From Clostridia bacterium (GTDB lineage Bacteria > Bacillota > Clostridia > TANB77 > CAG-508): a stretch of 47,965 bases of DNA. The stretch is taken from NCBI GenBank assembly GCA_022797215.1, contig JAAWKD010000016.1, positions 1 through 47,965 on the forward strand, read 5' to 3'. Every line of letters begins with the position of its first letter. The first letter of the stretch is position 1. A program made the translations under genes and the position numbers. The notes beneath the pieces are model-generated. The model did not search any database and was not told where the DNA came from. It worked only from the letters and a program-made list of their open reading frames with translations. This document shows positions 15,672 through 26,565 of this stretch, one piece after another.

Positions 15672-18600
15672 ATGAAATTAAAACAAAAATTAATGGCAGC
15701 AATTTTAGTAGTTATGATGTTAGCTGGATATGTAGCAACATTAACAGATGCAGTAATTGCAGTAGGAATTAGCTTAACAGAGCAAGATGGCAAAACAAAC
15801 CACGTAAACGTAGAATTTAATAGCTATTTTGCAGGAGAAGAGCACAGTAAAACATTCGAACTAGGAAAAGAAGCAAAGCTATATCTAAAACTCAAAGTAA
15901 GTAATACAGGCTACTTAAAAAATGGAGTAGTCCAATTTTTAGATGCTAATTTTGAAGTGGATAGTAATAGCCTAAAAAATGATAAAATTCAAAATAGTAG
16001 TAAAGATAAAATAAACTTAAAGCAAATTAATAATGGTGAAGAGTTTACAATTGAAGTACCACTTACTATGATAATGGGTGAGAAAGTAGACAAAGATATC
16101 TTTCATAAAACTTCTATTGTTAAATTTACTGGTACTTATATGGACGAAAATGGAAAAGAAAAGTCCATTGAAAAAGAAATTAGTAACCAATTAAATTGGA
16201 GAGGAACAGCTAAAGTAGAATTAGCAGGAGAAATCAGTAAGTATTTACCATATCAAGTTGGAAATGAAAAAGGAGTACTAATTCAAGCAAGAATAAGAAG
16301 TAATTTAAAAGACAATCAATTACCAGTAGCTAAAACAAAATTAGAAGTAAGTCTACCAGAAATTGGATTATCTAGTGGAAGTGTAAAACCAGAAAGAATT
16401 ACTGTTATAGCAAACACAACAGCTGGAACAAATGACAAAGCAAATTACGAATTTAGTGAAGAAAATTATACTTATAACAGTGAAACAAATAAGATAGAAA
16501 TTGTAGTAGAAAATAAAGAAGAAAATGAAAAAATTGCTTGGAATAAAAAAGCAGCAGATGAATACTTAGTAAACTTTATTTATTTAGGAGAAGCAGTTTA
16601 CGAACAAGTGCAAACACAATTAGAAAAAGCAAAACAAACCATGAAAACAGAAGAAGAAATCACAGCAGGACAAGTTAATGAAAATGCAATTATAGGAGAA
16701 ATCGAAGTAAAAGCAGAGATAGAAGCTTATAACAGTGAAAAAACACAGTTAGAACAAAGTGGAAAGATTAATTACCATATAGAGCAAGCAAAAGGTGAAT
16801 TAGTAGATGTAAATATTAGTACAATAAAGAAACTAAGCAAGGGATATATGTATGCTAACTTAGCAAAGGCAGAAAAAGAAGCTAAAAAGCAAAACATCGA
16901 AGCAAAAAAAGAAACAACTTACGAAGTAAATTATACAGTACAAATTCAAGATAAAACATTCGTTAGTGGAATGGAATTCCAAACAGTAACTCCAAAATAT
17001 ATGGATAAAGAAGAAAATAAATATAATATCCAAACTCATAGCAAAACTGTTAAAATTGCAGAAAACATTTTTAACAAAATGTTAGGTGAAGAAGGAAAAA
17101 TAGAAATCTTTAATAAATCAGGAGACAAATTAGCAGAACTTACAAACAAATTAGAAAAAGATTCAAATGGATACTATACAGTGGATATTGCAAACGCAAA
17201 GGCAAATGAAATTATAATCAAAACAACAAAGCCAATATCAGAAGGAAATATAGAAATTATTGTAGAAAAGGCAATTTTAGCAAATCAAAAATATAGTAAA
17301 GAAGAAATTGAAAACTTTAACAAAATAACAGAAGGAATTCAAACAAAAGCATATAACACAGTAGTAGAATCTAAAAATGAAGAAGAACATATAGAAGTCA
17401 CAAAAGAAATAATTGTCGCTGACAATAAAAAAGAAACAAAAATTAGTTTAATAGAACCAGTTAGCAAAGCAGAAATTAGTGTAGGAACTCAAAATTTATC
17501 TACTATAGTGGAAAATAAAGATGTAGAAATGAGAGTAGTACTAGATACATCAAGTAATGAAAATGCATTATATAAAAATCCAACATTCCAAATTATGCTA
17601 CCAGAGAACATTGAAAAATTAAATATAAAAAGTGTAGACCTTTTATTAGAAGATGAGTTAAAAATAAAAGAAACAAAAGTAGTAGAACAAAATGGTAGAA
17701 AAGTAATTCTTCTTACTCTAACAGGAACACAAACAAAATATATGGATAATGGTGCATCTAATAAAAATGAAGTAGAAAATGTAATTAGTAAAGGTGCCAA
17801 TATTGTTATTAAAGCAGATATTACTTTCAAGAAGTTAACACCAAGCGCAAATTCTAATATTTACTTATATTATACAAACGAAAATACAGATTTATTTGAA
17901 AAATATTATCAAAATCCAAATCTAAAATCAAATGGAATGACTAACACAGTTACGATGGGACTTGCAACAACAGGAATTCAAATAGTAGCACCAAATGGAG
18001 TGGTTGCTGAAAACCATATGAGTGGTTTCAAAAATAATACCAATATTAGTAATACTACAGGAACACAACAAACTGAAAATATAGATGCACATGGTACAGC
18101 AAAAGAAGTAACAATGGGAGGAAGCATTGTCAACAACTACAACAATAGCATCGAAAATGTATTTGTATTAGGAAGAATTCCATTTAGTGGAAATAAAGCA
18201 ATTGATACTGCAACAGAATTAGGAAGCAATTTCACAATGAAACTAAAAGAGAAAATGACAACAAGTGGAATAGATAGTAGTAAAATAAAAGTTTATTACA
18301 GCACAAATGGTGATGCAACAAAAGACTTAATCAATAGTGGTAATGGCTGGACAGAAAACCCAAGCAATATGGCAGAAGTAAAAAGCTATTTAATTGTAGT
18401 TAGTGGAGAAGTAGCAAAAGGAACACAATTTAACTTTGATTACAAAACAGAATTACCAGCAAACTTAGCATATAGCCAAGCAGCCTATTCAAACTATAAA
18501 GTTTACTATGATAACAAAATGCCAGACGCTACATTAGGAGAAGCAAAGATAGCAGGAGTAATAGGATTAACAACTGGTCAAGGACCTGAATTACAAGTAA

Positions 18601-20975
18601 ATGTAACATCTAGCAATCAGACAGTAAGAGAAGGGCAAATTGTTAGAATGACAGTAACTGTTAAAAATGCTGGAGGGCTAACAGCAGAAAATGCGAAATT
18701 ATTCATTACAGCACCAGATGGTACTGTACATACTGAAATTGCAGAAGGAAATAAATCATATATAGATAGTACTAGCAAAGAAAAAGCAATTGCCTTAGGA
18801 AATATCAAAGCAGGAGAAACTATTACAAAACAATATGAATTGAGAATCAAAAAAGGCAAAAAGACAGAAACGATTACAATGGAAGATGGAACAACACAAA
18901 CAATTGAAAAGCAAGAATACCCAGGAGACAAAGAACTTCAAAATGTTGTAAGAATATCAGCTGACAATATGAACAATGATATTCAATCAGAACCTTACAC
19001 GTTAACCGTATTAAAAGGAGATTTAGAAATTATTAGTACTCCTAATATACATGAATCTACCATTATGCAAAATGGACAAAAAGTAAGATATAATATTCAA
19101 GTAAACAATATTTCCTATGATAAAGACTTGAATAATGTTACTTTAAACATCAATATTCCAAATGGTGTAAAAATAAGTGAGATCTACTATTCAGACACAG
19201 CTACATTTAAAGACAAGAAAACAGACAACATTACAATCAATGGAAATAACATTACCATGAATTTAGGCACATTAAAAAGCTCTACTTTATATTGGAATCA
19301 AATAATGAATGGAGATAATGAAAATGCACCGACAGGTCCACAACAAGTAAATATTAGAGGTAGCGTATACATTTTAATGGAAGTAGAGTTAGAAAACTTT
19401 AGTGGTGTACATGAGTTTTTCATGAATGCAAAAGCAGATGAAATAGAAACGCATTATTCTAATAGCAAAAATTTTGTAGCAGAAGCAGTTAACTTAAAAA
19501 TAGAGCAAAAAGCATTAGATAATCAATATGTAAAAGAAGGAAGTGAATATACTTATCACTTTACTGCTGAAAATACAAGTAAAATTGCTTCTTACTCAAA
19601 CATAATTGAAATGGCAATTCCAGAAGGAATTAAACTAGTCAAGGCAAAATATACCTATGATGGAGAAACAAAAACAACAGCATCAGCAAGAGATGGTAAA
19701 CTAACAATTAACATAGCTAGATTAGAAGCAGGAGCAAAAGTAGAGTTAGCAGTTACTGTAAAAGCAGATTTATTACCAGATAAGAATGATAAAGAAATTG
19801 TCACAAAAGCTTCTATATCAGCAAGAGGAGTTCAAGCAATAGAATCTAATACCGTAAAAGCAATTATTGAATATGATGAAAATACACATCAAGACCAAAA
19901 GCCAGGAGGAAACACACCAGGTGGTAATAAACCAAGTGGAAGTTACAAAATTACAGGAACAGCATGGATAGATGAAAACAAAAATGGACAAAGAGATGAA
20001 ACAGAAGAACTATTAGCTGGTGTACAAGTATTATTATTATATAAATCTAATAGCCAAATTGTAAAAGATGTAACAACTGGTGCTGAAAAGATAGCAACAA
20101 CAAATGCAAATGGACAATACGAATTTACAAACTTAAAATCAGGAGAATATCTAGTATTATTCTTATATGATGCAGGAAAATATAGTATCACAGATTACCA
20201 AAAACAAGGAGTTGCAGAAAGCGTAAACTCAGATGCAACCAATATGAAAATTGTATTAAATGGAGAACAAAGACAAGCAGGTGTAAGTAATACGATTAAA
20301 ATTACAAATGCACATGTAAGAGATATTGATATAGGACTATTTGTAGCAGAAAAATTTGACCTAAGATTAGACAAATATATTAGTAAAATTACAGTAACAA
20401 CACCAAGCAGTGGAACCAAAGTATATAACTATAACAATTCAAAAATGACAAAACGTGAAATTGCAAGTAAAGATGTTGGAAAGAGCAGTTTAGTTGTAGA
20501 ATACAAAATTGTAGTAACCAATGAAGGGCAAGTAGAAGGATTTGTCAAGAAAATTATCGATTATTTACCAACAGACGCAAAATTCAGTAGTGAATTAAAC
20601 AAAGATTGGTATTTATCAGATAATAATGGCGCAGTTTATAATACTGCACTAGAAAATGAAAAAATAGCACCAGGACAAAGTAAAGAAGTAAAATTAGTAC
20701 TAAGTTTCAATATTAATAATAAGAATATTGGTAAAATGATTAATAATAATGCTGAAATCTATGAAAGCTATAATGAATTGGGATTAGAAGATATTGACTC
20801 TATTCCAGCTAATAGACTAGAATCAGAAGATGATATGTCAAGTGCAGACATTATGCTTTCAGTAGCAACAGGTAAGGTAATTATTTATACAACTTTTGTT
20901 TTAGCAGTAGTTGCACTACTAGGATTTGGGATTTTTGAAATCAAAAAACGTGTTTTAACAGAAAAGAAAAATTAG
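15672..20975 (+). CDS. giant cell-surface protein with DUF11-like and SdrD B-like domains
   Basis: A 1767-aa secreted protein. A signal peptide (residues 1-33, KLKQKLMAAILVVMMLAGY...) is followed by about 900 residues of beta-rich, Lys/Glu-rich sequence and then DUF11-like modules starting at about 973 (ELQVNVTSSNQTVREGQIV), 1117 and 1273. A Gly/Pro linker (about 1405-1420) leads to an SdrD B-like prealbumin domain (about 1423-1515) with a calcium-loop-like DENKNGQRDE. An FDLRLDKYIS module begins at about 1562. The tail is SVATG (1730-1734), a membrane helix and IKKRVLTEKKN: a sorting-signal layout without LPXTG. AGGAGG precedes ATG 15672. Probably a wall-attached stalk or adhesin, co-transcribed with the next gene. 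Confidence 0.8.
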   Translation: MKLKQKLMAAILVVMMLAGYVATLTDAVIAVGISLTEQDGKTNHVNVEFNSYFAGEEHSKTFELGKEAKLYLKLKVSNTGYLKNGVVQFLDANFEVDSNSLKNDKIQNSSKDKINLKQINNGEEFTIEVPLTMIMGEKVDKDIFHKTSIVKFTGTYMDENGKEKSIEKEISNQLNWRGTAKVELAGEISKYLPYQVGNEKGVLIQARIRSNLKDNQLPVAKTKLEVSLPEIGLSSGSVKPERITVIANTTAGTNDKANYEFSEENYTYNSETNKIEIVVENKEENEKIAWNKKAADEYLVNFIYLGEAVYEQVQTQLEKAKQTMKTEEEITAGQVNENAIIGEIEVKAEIEAYNSEKTQLEQSGKINYHIEQAKGELVDVNISTIKKLSKGYMYANLAKAEKEAKKQNIEAKKETTYEVNYTVQIQDKTFVSGMEFQTVTPKYMDKEENKYNIQTHSKTVKIAENIFNKMLGEEGKIEIFNKSGDKLAELTNKLEKDSNGYYTVDIANAKANEIIIKTTKPISEGNIEIIVEKAILANQKYSKEEIENFNKITEGIQTKAYNTVVESKNEEEHIEVTKEIIVADNKKETKISLIEPVSKAEISVGTQNLSTIVENKDVEMRVVLDTSSNENALYKNPTFQIMLPENIEKLNIKSVDLLLEDELKIKETKVVEQNGRKVILLTLTGTQTKYMDNGASNKNEVENVISKGANIVIKADITFKKLTPSANSNIYLYYTNENTDLFEKYYQNPNLKSNGMTNTVTMGLATTGIQIVAPNGVVAENHMSGFKNNTNISNTTGTQQTENIDAHGTAKEVTMGGSIVNNYNNSIENVFVLGRIPFSGNKAIDTATELGSNFTMKLKEKMTTSGIDSSKIKVYYSTNGDATKDLINSGNGWTENPSNMAEVKSYLIVVSGEVAKGTQFNFDYKTELPANLAYSQAAYSNYKVYYDNKMPDATLGEAKIAGVIGLTTGQGPELQVNVTSSNQTVREGQIVRMTVTVKNAGGLTAENAKLFITAPDGTVHTEIAEGNKSYIDSTSKEKAIALGNIKAGETITKQYELRIKKGKKTETITMEDGTTQTIEKQEYPGDKELQNVVRISADNMNNDIQSEPYTLTVLKGDLEIISTPNIHESTIMQNGQKVRYNIQVNNISYDKDLNNVTLNINIPNGVKISEIYYSDTATFKDKKTDNITINGNNITMNLGTLKSSTLYWNQIMNGDNENAPTGPQQVNIRGSVYILMEVELENFSGVHEFFMNAKADEIETHYSNSKNFVAEAVNLKIEQKALDNQYVKEGSEYTYHFTAENTSKIASYSNIIEMAIPEGIKLVKAKYTYDGETKTTASARDGKLTINIARLEAGAKVELAVTVKADLLPDKNDKEIVTKASISARGVQAIESNTVKAIIEYDENTHQDQKPGGNTPGGNKPSGSYKITGTAWIDENKNGQRDETEELLAGVQVLLLYKSNSQIVKDVTTGAEKIATTNANGQYEFTNLKSGEYLVLFLYDAGKYSITDYQKQGVAESVNSDATNMKIVLNGEQRQAGVSNTIKITNAHVRDIDIGLFVAEKFDLRLDKYISKITVTTPSSGTKVYNYNNSKMTKREIASKDVGKSSLVVEYKIVVTNEGQVEGFVKKIIDYLPTDAKFSSELNKDWYLSDNNGAVYNTALENEKIAPGQSKEVKLVLSFNINNKNIGKMINNNAEIYESYNELGLEDIDSIPANRLESEDDMSSADIMLSVATGKVIIYTTFVLAVVALLGFGIFEIKKRVLTEKKN

Positions 20976-20993
20976 AAAGGAGGGCGAAAGGAT

Positions 20994-23900
20994 ATGATAA
21001 ATATAGAAAATAAGAAAAGAAAATATTATATTTTAATGGTATTATTACTTGCCACATTAGCAGTATTCATATTACCCAATCTAATCGTTTCTTCTATTCA
21101 AGGGGTTACTCAAAATGTAGCAAAGCAATTAGGACAAAACCAAAATAAATATACAATTAAAGTGAACACTTCATCTAATTTTACTAGTACAGATTCACCT
21201 GGAATTTTTGAAGTATTACAAACACATCTTGATGGAATTGCTTTTGACCCAAATAAAGCACTCTACTGTATAGAGCATGGTGCGGCAGTTGGAAGAGAAG
21301 CAGGTACCATACCATTTAGTGTAGCCCAACAATATGGATATATTAACTCACCAGGACTTGAAATATATTGGGGAGTGAGCCAAATGGGAAGTTGGTATAA
21401 TGAGCCTATGTGGCAAATGATTACAAATGTATACCAATCTCCATATAGAACTTATCCACTTTTAGAATGTACAGGAAATCATCATAGTGTATTACAACAA
21501 GGAGGAAATTATTATCCAGAAGTAGGATATATTGTAACTTATCCAGAAATGAAAGAAGTTACAATGGCAAAAAAAGTAGCAGTATGGTTTACAGAGTGGA
21601 ACAGAGGTATTGATCCTACAGGAAGTGAGAATGGATATAGTGAAGGAAAAGCATTATATGATGAAGCAGTTCTATATAAAGAATTTCATGACAAAATTAC
21701 AGATAATGGACAGAACATAGGAAATGGTAACAATCCAGACATTAAAGTAGTAGACGAAACAGACCAAGATAAATTGACAGTGAAGGTAGATCAAAATGCA
21801 ACAACAATGACAATTGGTCCATACTCTATTGATTATATTAATGGAGTATATGGCAATGACGATTTAGCATTTGGTGGAATTTCTGATATGTATATGGTTG
21901 GATACAACCAAGAAGGAAAGAAAATTAAGGATAGAATTGAGATCAAAGAATATATTGATTCTAATAATCAAAAGAAGAAATTAGAATTCTTTGAACCAAA
22001 TGAAAGTGACAAATCATACATTGATAAAACAAAACAAGTATATCCAAAAGGAAAGTCAGCAGGAGAAGATGAATTTTATATTGTGATTGATGACCCAAAT
22101 GCAGGAAGTACAGATCCAACTGATGTGGTATCTTATATATTTTTACATGTAGAATTCAAATGGATGGCAGTAACGAAGACGAATGTGTGTGACATGGAAG
22201 GCTATGTATATCAAATTAATTTTAGAGAAGAACAACAGCCTCAATTTTCACCATTTCCACCTTATCCACTCCCACCATGGGGAGGGCCACCAGCAATGAG
22301 CATTGAGGCTCATGGATTTTCTAGCCTAACTAAAATACATATTCAAGCACATGGTAATGTATTAGAGGGAGAAAGAACACTATATCAAGCAGATCTTAAT
22401 ATTGGTACTGATGTACCACCACCACCAGAACCAGACATCATTCCAGACGTTATTGACATAAACGTCTATAAAAACAGCTTGATTATACTACCAATGCAAT
22501 TAGGGGGATATGTATGGGAAGATGTTCCATCAGGAAAAGAGAATTTAGCAGATGGTAAGAAAAATGATAATGACAGAATGTTACCAAACATCAAAGTTAC
22601 TTTATATACAGAAGATGGAGAAGTAGCTAAATTAATGAAAGACCCAAATGAACAAGGATTATCTGATGAAGAAGTAATGACTAGAGTCAACCCAACTTAT
22701 ACCAATGAAGCAGGATATTACTTGTTTGATGGATTAGACCCAATGAAAAAATACTATGTAGAATTTGAATATAATGGACAGGTATATTTACCAACAGATT
22801 ATGAAAGAAACTTAGGTGTATATAATCAACAACCATGGGAAGTTACTTCAAAAGGAACAGAGTCACCAGACGATAGAGATGGATATGACCAAAACTTTGC
22901 AGAAATAGGTTCAGCACCAGCAAACTATCAAGTACCAAGTGGATCTATTCAGATAGCACCATTAAAAGGTGGCTATAATGAATCTTTCTCACAATATGAT
23001 TTAATGGGATTCAAAATGACAGAAAGTGGAGACTATACAGAAGAGACTAGATTAATTGATAGCTTCTATAAAATAGAAGGTGGCGAGATTAAAGAAACAG
23101 ACGAACTTCAAGAAGGTGAAATCTCAAAGAAAATTAAAGAATACATCAAGACAAATAAAAAATCACCAGAAAAAGACGATATTATCAGTATTTACCAACA
23201 AATTGCAGGTGGAGACGAAGAATTATTAAAGAAATTACAATTTATACAAGACACTTATATCAAGTCTTATACACAGGCACAAGGTGCAGACCATGACTTA
23301 TACCCAATTTATGATGCCTTTATTGTAAATAATAAAGAAGAAGAACAAATTCAAATTGAGGGTAGTTCATTAATGTTAAATTACAATAATGTACAGTCAT
23401 CAACAATTGCAGGTGTGTTCTATCAACCAATTTACCCAGGTCAATACTTCATTAACCAAGGTTTATGGAGAAGACAAGAAGTAGATATGGCATTAAGGAA
23501 AGATATACTTTATGCAGCAACTAGAATTAACGGAAAAACAGAAGTATATGAATACAATAAGAGAGAACAGCTTTCAGATGCTCAAAAAGAAGAATTAAGA
23601 CAATTAAGACTAAAATATGAGCAAGGTGGAAGAAAACCAGCGGATTATCAAGCTTACCTAAAAAGAAAAGCAGAAATTGAACAAGAAAATGCACAAAATG
23701 GTACAGGTGGTTACTGGCAGATTCAATTGAGAATGAGAGACTATAATAACTACTATGATGGTAACTACACAAGAGAACTATATGAGGCAGATTATAATTA
23801 TAGAAGTGATAGTACTAATAAAGCAGGAAAAGATAAAGAATTACAACTATATGTAACATACAAGATTACGGTTAGAAATGCATCAGAAAGTATCTTAGGA

Positions 23901-26204
23901 GAAATTACAGAAATTGTAGATTTCTATGATAAAGACTATGAATTCAAAGAAAACCTATCTTGGGTAATGTATAAGGGCGATAGCAATAGTAATGATTTAG
24001 AAGAAATTAGTTTTACAGAATCAGACTACTATGACTCTATTGATAATTTAAGTTTACAAGGTAATATAAAAAATAAAGGTAAAGAGGTAAAAAGTGCAGA
24101 CTCTAGTCAATATGAATCACGCAGTAGTGAATGCAAGAGCGATATGACAGGAGAGTATAATGATGTATATGTAAAAGGACTAGAAGGAAAGAAATTAGCA
24201 AGTGGTGAAGAAGCATATATTTACCTAACCTTCCAAGTAAGAAAAGATGGTGACAAACCAGTTATTGTAGATGATGACAACAGCTTAAAAGAAAACTATG
24301 TAGAAATCAATGGATACAAAACATACTATAAAGATGGTACAAGCTTACCAAATGGAGTATCAAAAGGAAGTTCAGACGCAGCAGGCTTAATTGATATTAA
24401 CTCAACACCAGGTAACTTATGTAGTGAAGACTTACAAGGAAATAAATACGAGAAGAACTTCGAAAATGATACAGACCGTGCAAAGAGTATCAAAGTAGCA
24501 GTAGATAATAGCTTTATAAGAAGCATCAATGGTAATGTATGGGAAGATAAGAGAACACAAAATGTATCTAATGCTATAATCGGTGATGGTATGAGACAAG
24601 ATGGAGAAATTGGAATTAGTGGAGTAACAGTAGAATTAATTGAAAGACTAGAAGATGGAAATGAATATGTATGGCAACAAGTAGAAACTAATAATGGTAA
24701 ATACGAATTCAAGACAGATGATACAGGAAACTTCATCATTCCAGGTAACTATTATATTAAATTTACATATGGTGACTCACAAGCAACTGTCAATACCACT
24801 GCAAATGGCGGAAAGAATGCAACTTCTTATAATGGTCAAGACTTCAAATCAACTGTATATCAAAAAGACATGAACTCTGGAGAAGAAATTAAAGAATATA
24901 CAGGTGAACAAGTTGATGGATACACTGGAGAATATTATGATGTGAAGGAAATAGATGAACTAAGCTTAAGTGGTAAAAACTTCTCAGATGCTAAAGATGA
25001 TTGGACAAGAAGACAAGAAATTATTAATTATAGTAAAGATAAGGTAACCAATCAAAAAGCAGAAATTTTAGCATCACCATATACAGATGGAAATACCTCA
25101 GAATTAATTTCAAATACAAGTATGACAGCGAAAACAGGATTAATGGTATTACAAGGTGAATATAACAGAACAAGTACAGACGGAGACGCAGATGTAAGTA
25201 ATGGTGCAGATGTATACAAATACGATAATGATAAAAACGGAAATTACACTGTAAACCATGTAGATTTAGGACTTGTTGAAAGACCAAAAGCACAATTAGA
25301 ATTAAGTAAAAAGATTACCAATGTAAAAATTACATTAGCAAATGGAAACATTCTATTTGATGCAAATGATCAAATGACAGACTTACAATGGACTTTAAAA
25401 GCAAAAGAATATGAATTGAAAAACAAAATGAAAGGCAATAAATACGAAGACTACTATGGCAGCAACCACCGTTATGCATACAGAACAGATGTAGACAACT
25501 TAGTGGCAAGCACATACGATGCAGTTACTGGAAATAATGGATTAATTGTAGCAACTATGGACGAAGAATTAATGCAAGGTGCAAACATCAGAATTAGCTA
25601 TGAATTAAAAGTAACTAACGTAGGTGAAACAGACTACGAGGGAGAAGACTTCTACTATAAAGGAACTGGTGCGGGAACAATAGTTACAACAAAAGCAGAT
25701 ACTGTAACAGACTATGTTGCTAATAACCTAACCTTTAAAGAAGAAAATAATGTTGGAACAGAATGGCAAAAGGTAGAAAATGCAATCACAACATTAGGAT
25801 TAAACAATTCAATAGCAACCAATATAGCAAAATACAATGATGTAATTAGTACAAGCAAATTAGGAGCAACATTAGCACCAGGACAAGATGTAAAAGTGGG
25901 ATTAGTATTAACACAATTAATCAATCCAGAAAACAGCAGTGATGACAAAACATATGACAACATCGCAGAAATTACAAGTATTTCAAATACTGTTGGTAGA
26001 AGAATGGCATTCTCAATTCAAGGAAATCAAGACCCAACAGAATTACCAAAAGAAGTAGATGCAGTAAAATCAGAAAGAGTAACTATTTTACCACCATTTG
26101 GTAGTGGAAATACAATTGTCTATATTGCAATAGCAGCAACAGTTCTAGTTATCTTAACAGTAGGAATTATCTTCATTAAGAAGAAAGTTCTAAGTAAGGA
26201 ATAA
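20994..26204 (+). CDS. giant cell-surface protein with two SdrD B-like domains
   Basis: A 1736-aa protein starting 18 bases after the preceding surface gene, with AAAGGAGG at 20976-20983. An N-terminal signal anchor (about residues 11-35) is followed by a domain resembling a thioester domain: Cys92 in LYCIEHG and KKVAVWF at 193-199, where the expected Gln is Lys194. A Pro-rich stretch (PPYPLPPWGGPP) lies near 420. SdrD B-like domains start at about 505 (VWEDVPSGKENLADG) and 1179 (NVWEDKRTQNVSN), and a DUF11-like module at about 1431. The tail is PPFGSG, a membrane helix and FIKKKVLSKE. The first domain suggests host or matrix binding; the rest looks like a stalk. Confidence 0.75.
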   Translation: MINIENKKRKYYILMVLLLATLAVFILPNLIVSSIQGVTQNVAKQLGQNQNKYTIKVNTSSNFTSTDSPGIFEVLQTHLDGIAFDPNKALYCIEHGAAVGREAGTIPFSVAQQYGYINSPGLEIYWGVSQMGSWYNEPMWQMITNVYQSPYRTYPLLECTGNHHSVLQQGGNYYPEVGYIVTYPEMKEVTMAKKVAVWFTEWNRGIDPTGSENGYSEGKALYDEAVLYKEFHDKITDNGQNIGNGNNPDIKVVDETDQDKLTVKVDQNATTMTIGPYSIDYINGVYGNDDLAFGGISDMYMVGYNQEGKKIKDRIEIKEYIDSNNQKKKLEFFEPNESDKSYIDKTKQVYPKGKSAGEDEFYIVIDDPNAGSTDPTDVVSYIFLHVEFKWMAVTKTNVCDMEGYVYQINFREEQQPQFSPFPPYPLPPWGGPPAMSIEAHGFSSLTKIHIQAHGNVLEGERTLYQADLNIGTDVPPPPEPDIIPDVIDINVYKNSLIILPMQLGGYVWEDVPSGKENLADGKKNDNDRMLPNIKVTLYTEDGEVAKLMKDPNEQGLSDEEVMTRVNPTYTNEAGYYLFDGLDPMKKYYVEFEYNGQVYLPTDYERNLGVYNQQPWEVTSKGTESPDDRDGYDQNFAEIGSAPANYQVPSGSIQIAPLKGGYNESFSQYDLMGFKMTESGDYTEETRLIDSFYKIEGGEIKETDELQEGEISKKIKEYIKTNKKSPEKDDIISIYQQIAGGDEELLKKLQFIQDTYIKSYTQAQGADHDLYPIYDAFIVNNKEEEQIQIEGSSLMLNYNNVQSSTIAGVFYQPIYPGQYFINQGLWRRQEVDMALRKDILYAATRINGKTEVYEYNKREQLSDAQKEELRQLRLKYEQGGRKPADYQAYLKRKAEIEQENAQNGTGGYWQIQLRMRDYNNYYDGNYTRELYEADYNYRSDSTNKAGKDKELQLYVTYKITVRNASESILGEITEIVDFYDKDYEFKENLSWVMYKGDSNSNDLEEISFTESDYYDSIDNLSLQGNIKNKGKEVKSADSSQYESRSSECKSDMTGEYNDVYVKGLEGKKLASGEEAYIYLTFQVRKDGDKPVIVDDDNSLKENYVEINGYKTYYKDGTSLPNGVSKGSSDAAGLIDINSTPGNLCSEDLQGNKYEKNFENDTDRAKSIKVAVDNSFIRSINGNVWEDKRTQNVSNAIIGDGMRQDGEIGISGVTVELIERLEDGNEYVWQQVETNNGKYEFKTDDTGNFIIPGNYYIKFTYGDSQATVNTTANGGKNATSYNGQDFKSTVYQKDMNSGEEIKEYTGEQVDGYTGEYYDVKEIDELSLSGKNFSDAKDDWTRRQEIINYSKDKVTNQKAEILASPYTDGNTSELISNTSMTAKTGLMVLQGEYNRTSTDGDADVSNGADVYKYDNDKNGNYTVNHVDLGLVERPKAQLELSKKITNVKITLANGNILFDANDQMTDLQWTLKAKEYELKNKMKGNKYEDYYGSNHRYAYRTDVDNLVASTYDAVTGNNGLIVATMDEELMQGANIRISYELKVTNVGETDYEGEDFYYKGTGAGTIVTTKADTVTDYVANNLTFKEENNVGTEWQKVENAITTLGLNNSIATNIAKYNDVISTSKLGATLAPGQDVKVGLVLTQLINPENSSDDKTYDNIAEITSISNTVGRRMAFSIQGNQDPTELPKEVDAVKSERVTILPPFGSGNTIVYIAIAATVLVILTVGIIFIKKKVLSKE

Positions 26205-26227
26205 ATAGAATAATTGATCAATAAGAG

Positions 26228-26316
26228 GCACAGGATTTTAAGCTAGCTGTTCGAACGCAGTAAGTTACAGATAACTTATGCGTAACGAAGTGTAGCTAAG
26301 TCCTGTGTTTCTATTT
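26228..26316 (+). terminator. long imperfect hairpin ending the surface operon
   Basis: CACAGGA (26229-26235) pairs with TCCTGTG (26301-26307). Inside, GCTA/TAGC, TTCG/CGAA and CGCA.TAAGTTA/TAACTTA.TGCG continue the stem with small bulges to a 4-base loop, giving about 28 paired positions. TTTCTATTTATTTT follows. It is far longer than the other terminators in this window. The rest of the 361-base gap up to the spoIIE start holds only promoter-like sequence. Confidence 0.65.
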
Positions 26317-26444
26317 ATTTTCAACAAAACCTTGTAATTTCCGACATTTTAAGGTAAAATAATTGCTATAAAAATAATAGAAATGAAAAATGAACACAAA
26401 AGATAGCAAAAAAAAGAGAAAACTTTTTTGAATTTGGTACGAAA

Positions 26445-26480
26445 AGCGACAAACATTTTACTAGGCTTGTATTATGATAA
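26445..26480 (+). promoter_or_regulatory. possible Spo0A-controlled promoter of spoIIE
   Basis: AGCGACAAA (26445-26453) matches 7 of 9 bases of the reverse 0A box TTCGACAAA; TATTATGAT follows within about 20 bases as a -10 candidate. In Bacillus, spoIIE uses Spo0A with sigma-A. This is a consensus resemblance only. Confidence 0.3.
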
Positions 26481-26565
26481 ATAAGCAATTGATAAAGTAC
26501 AAGCAGTGGTATGTTAAAAAATTGCCATTTACAAAAGCCAAATTAAAAAGTAGGGGTGGTCAAAA

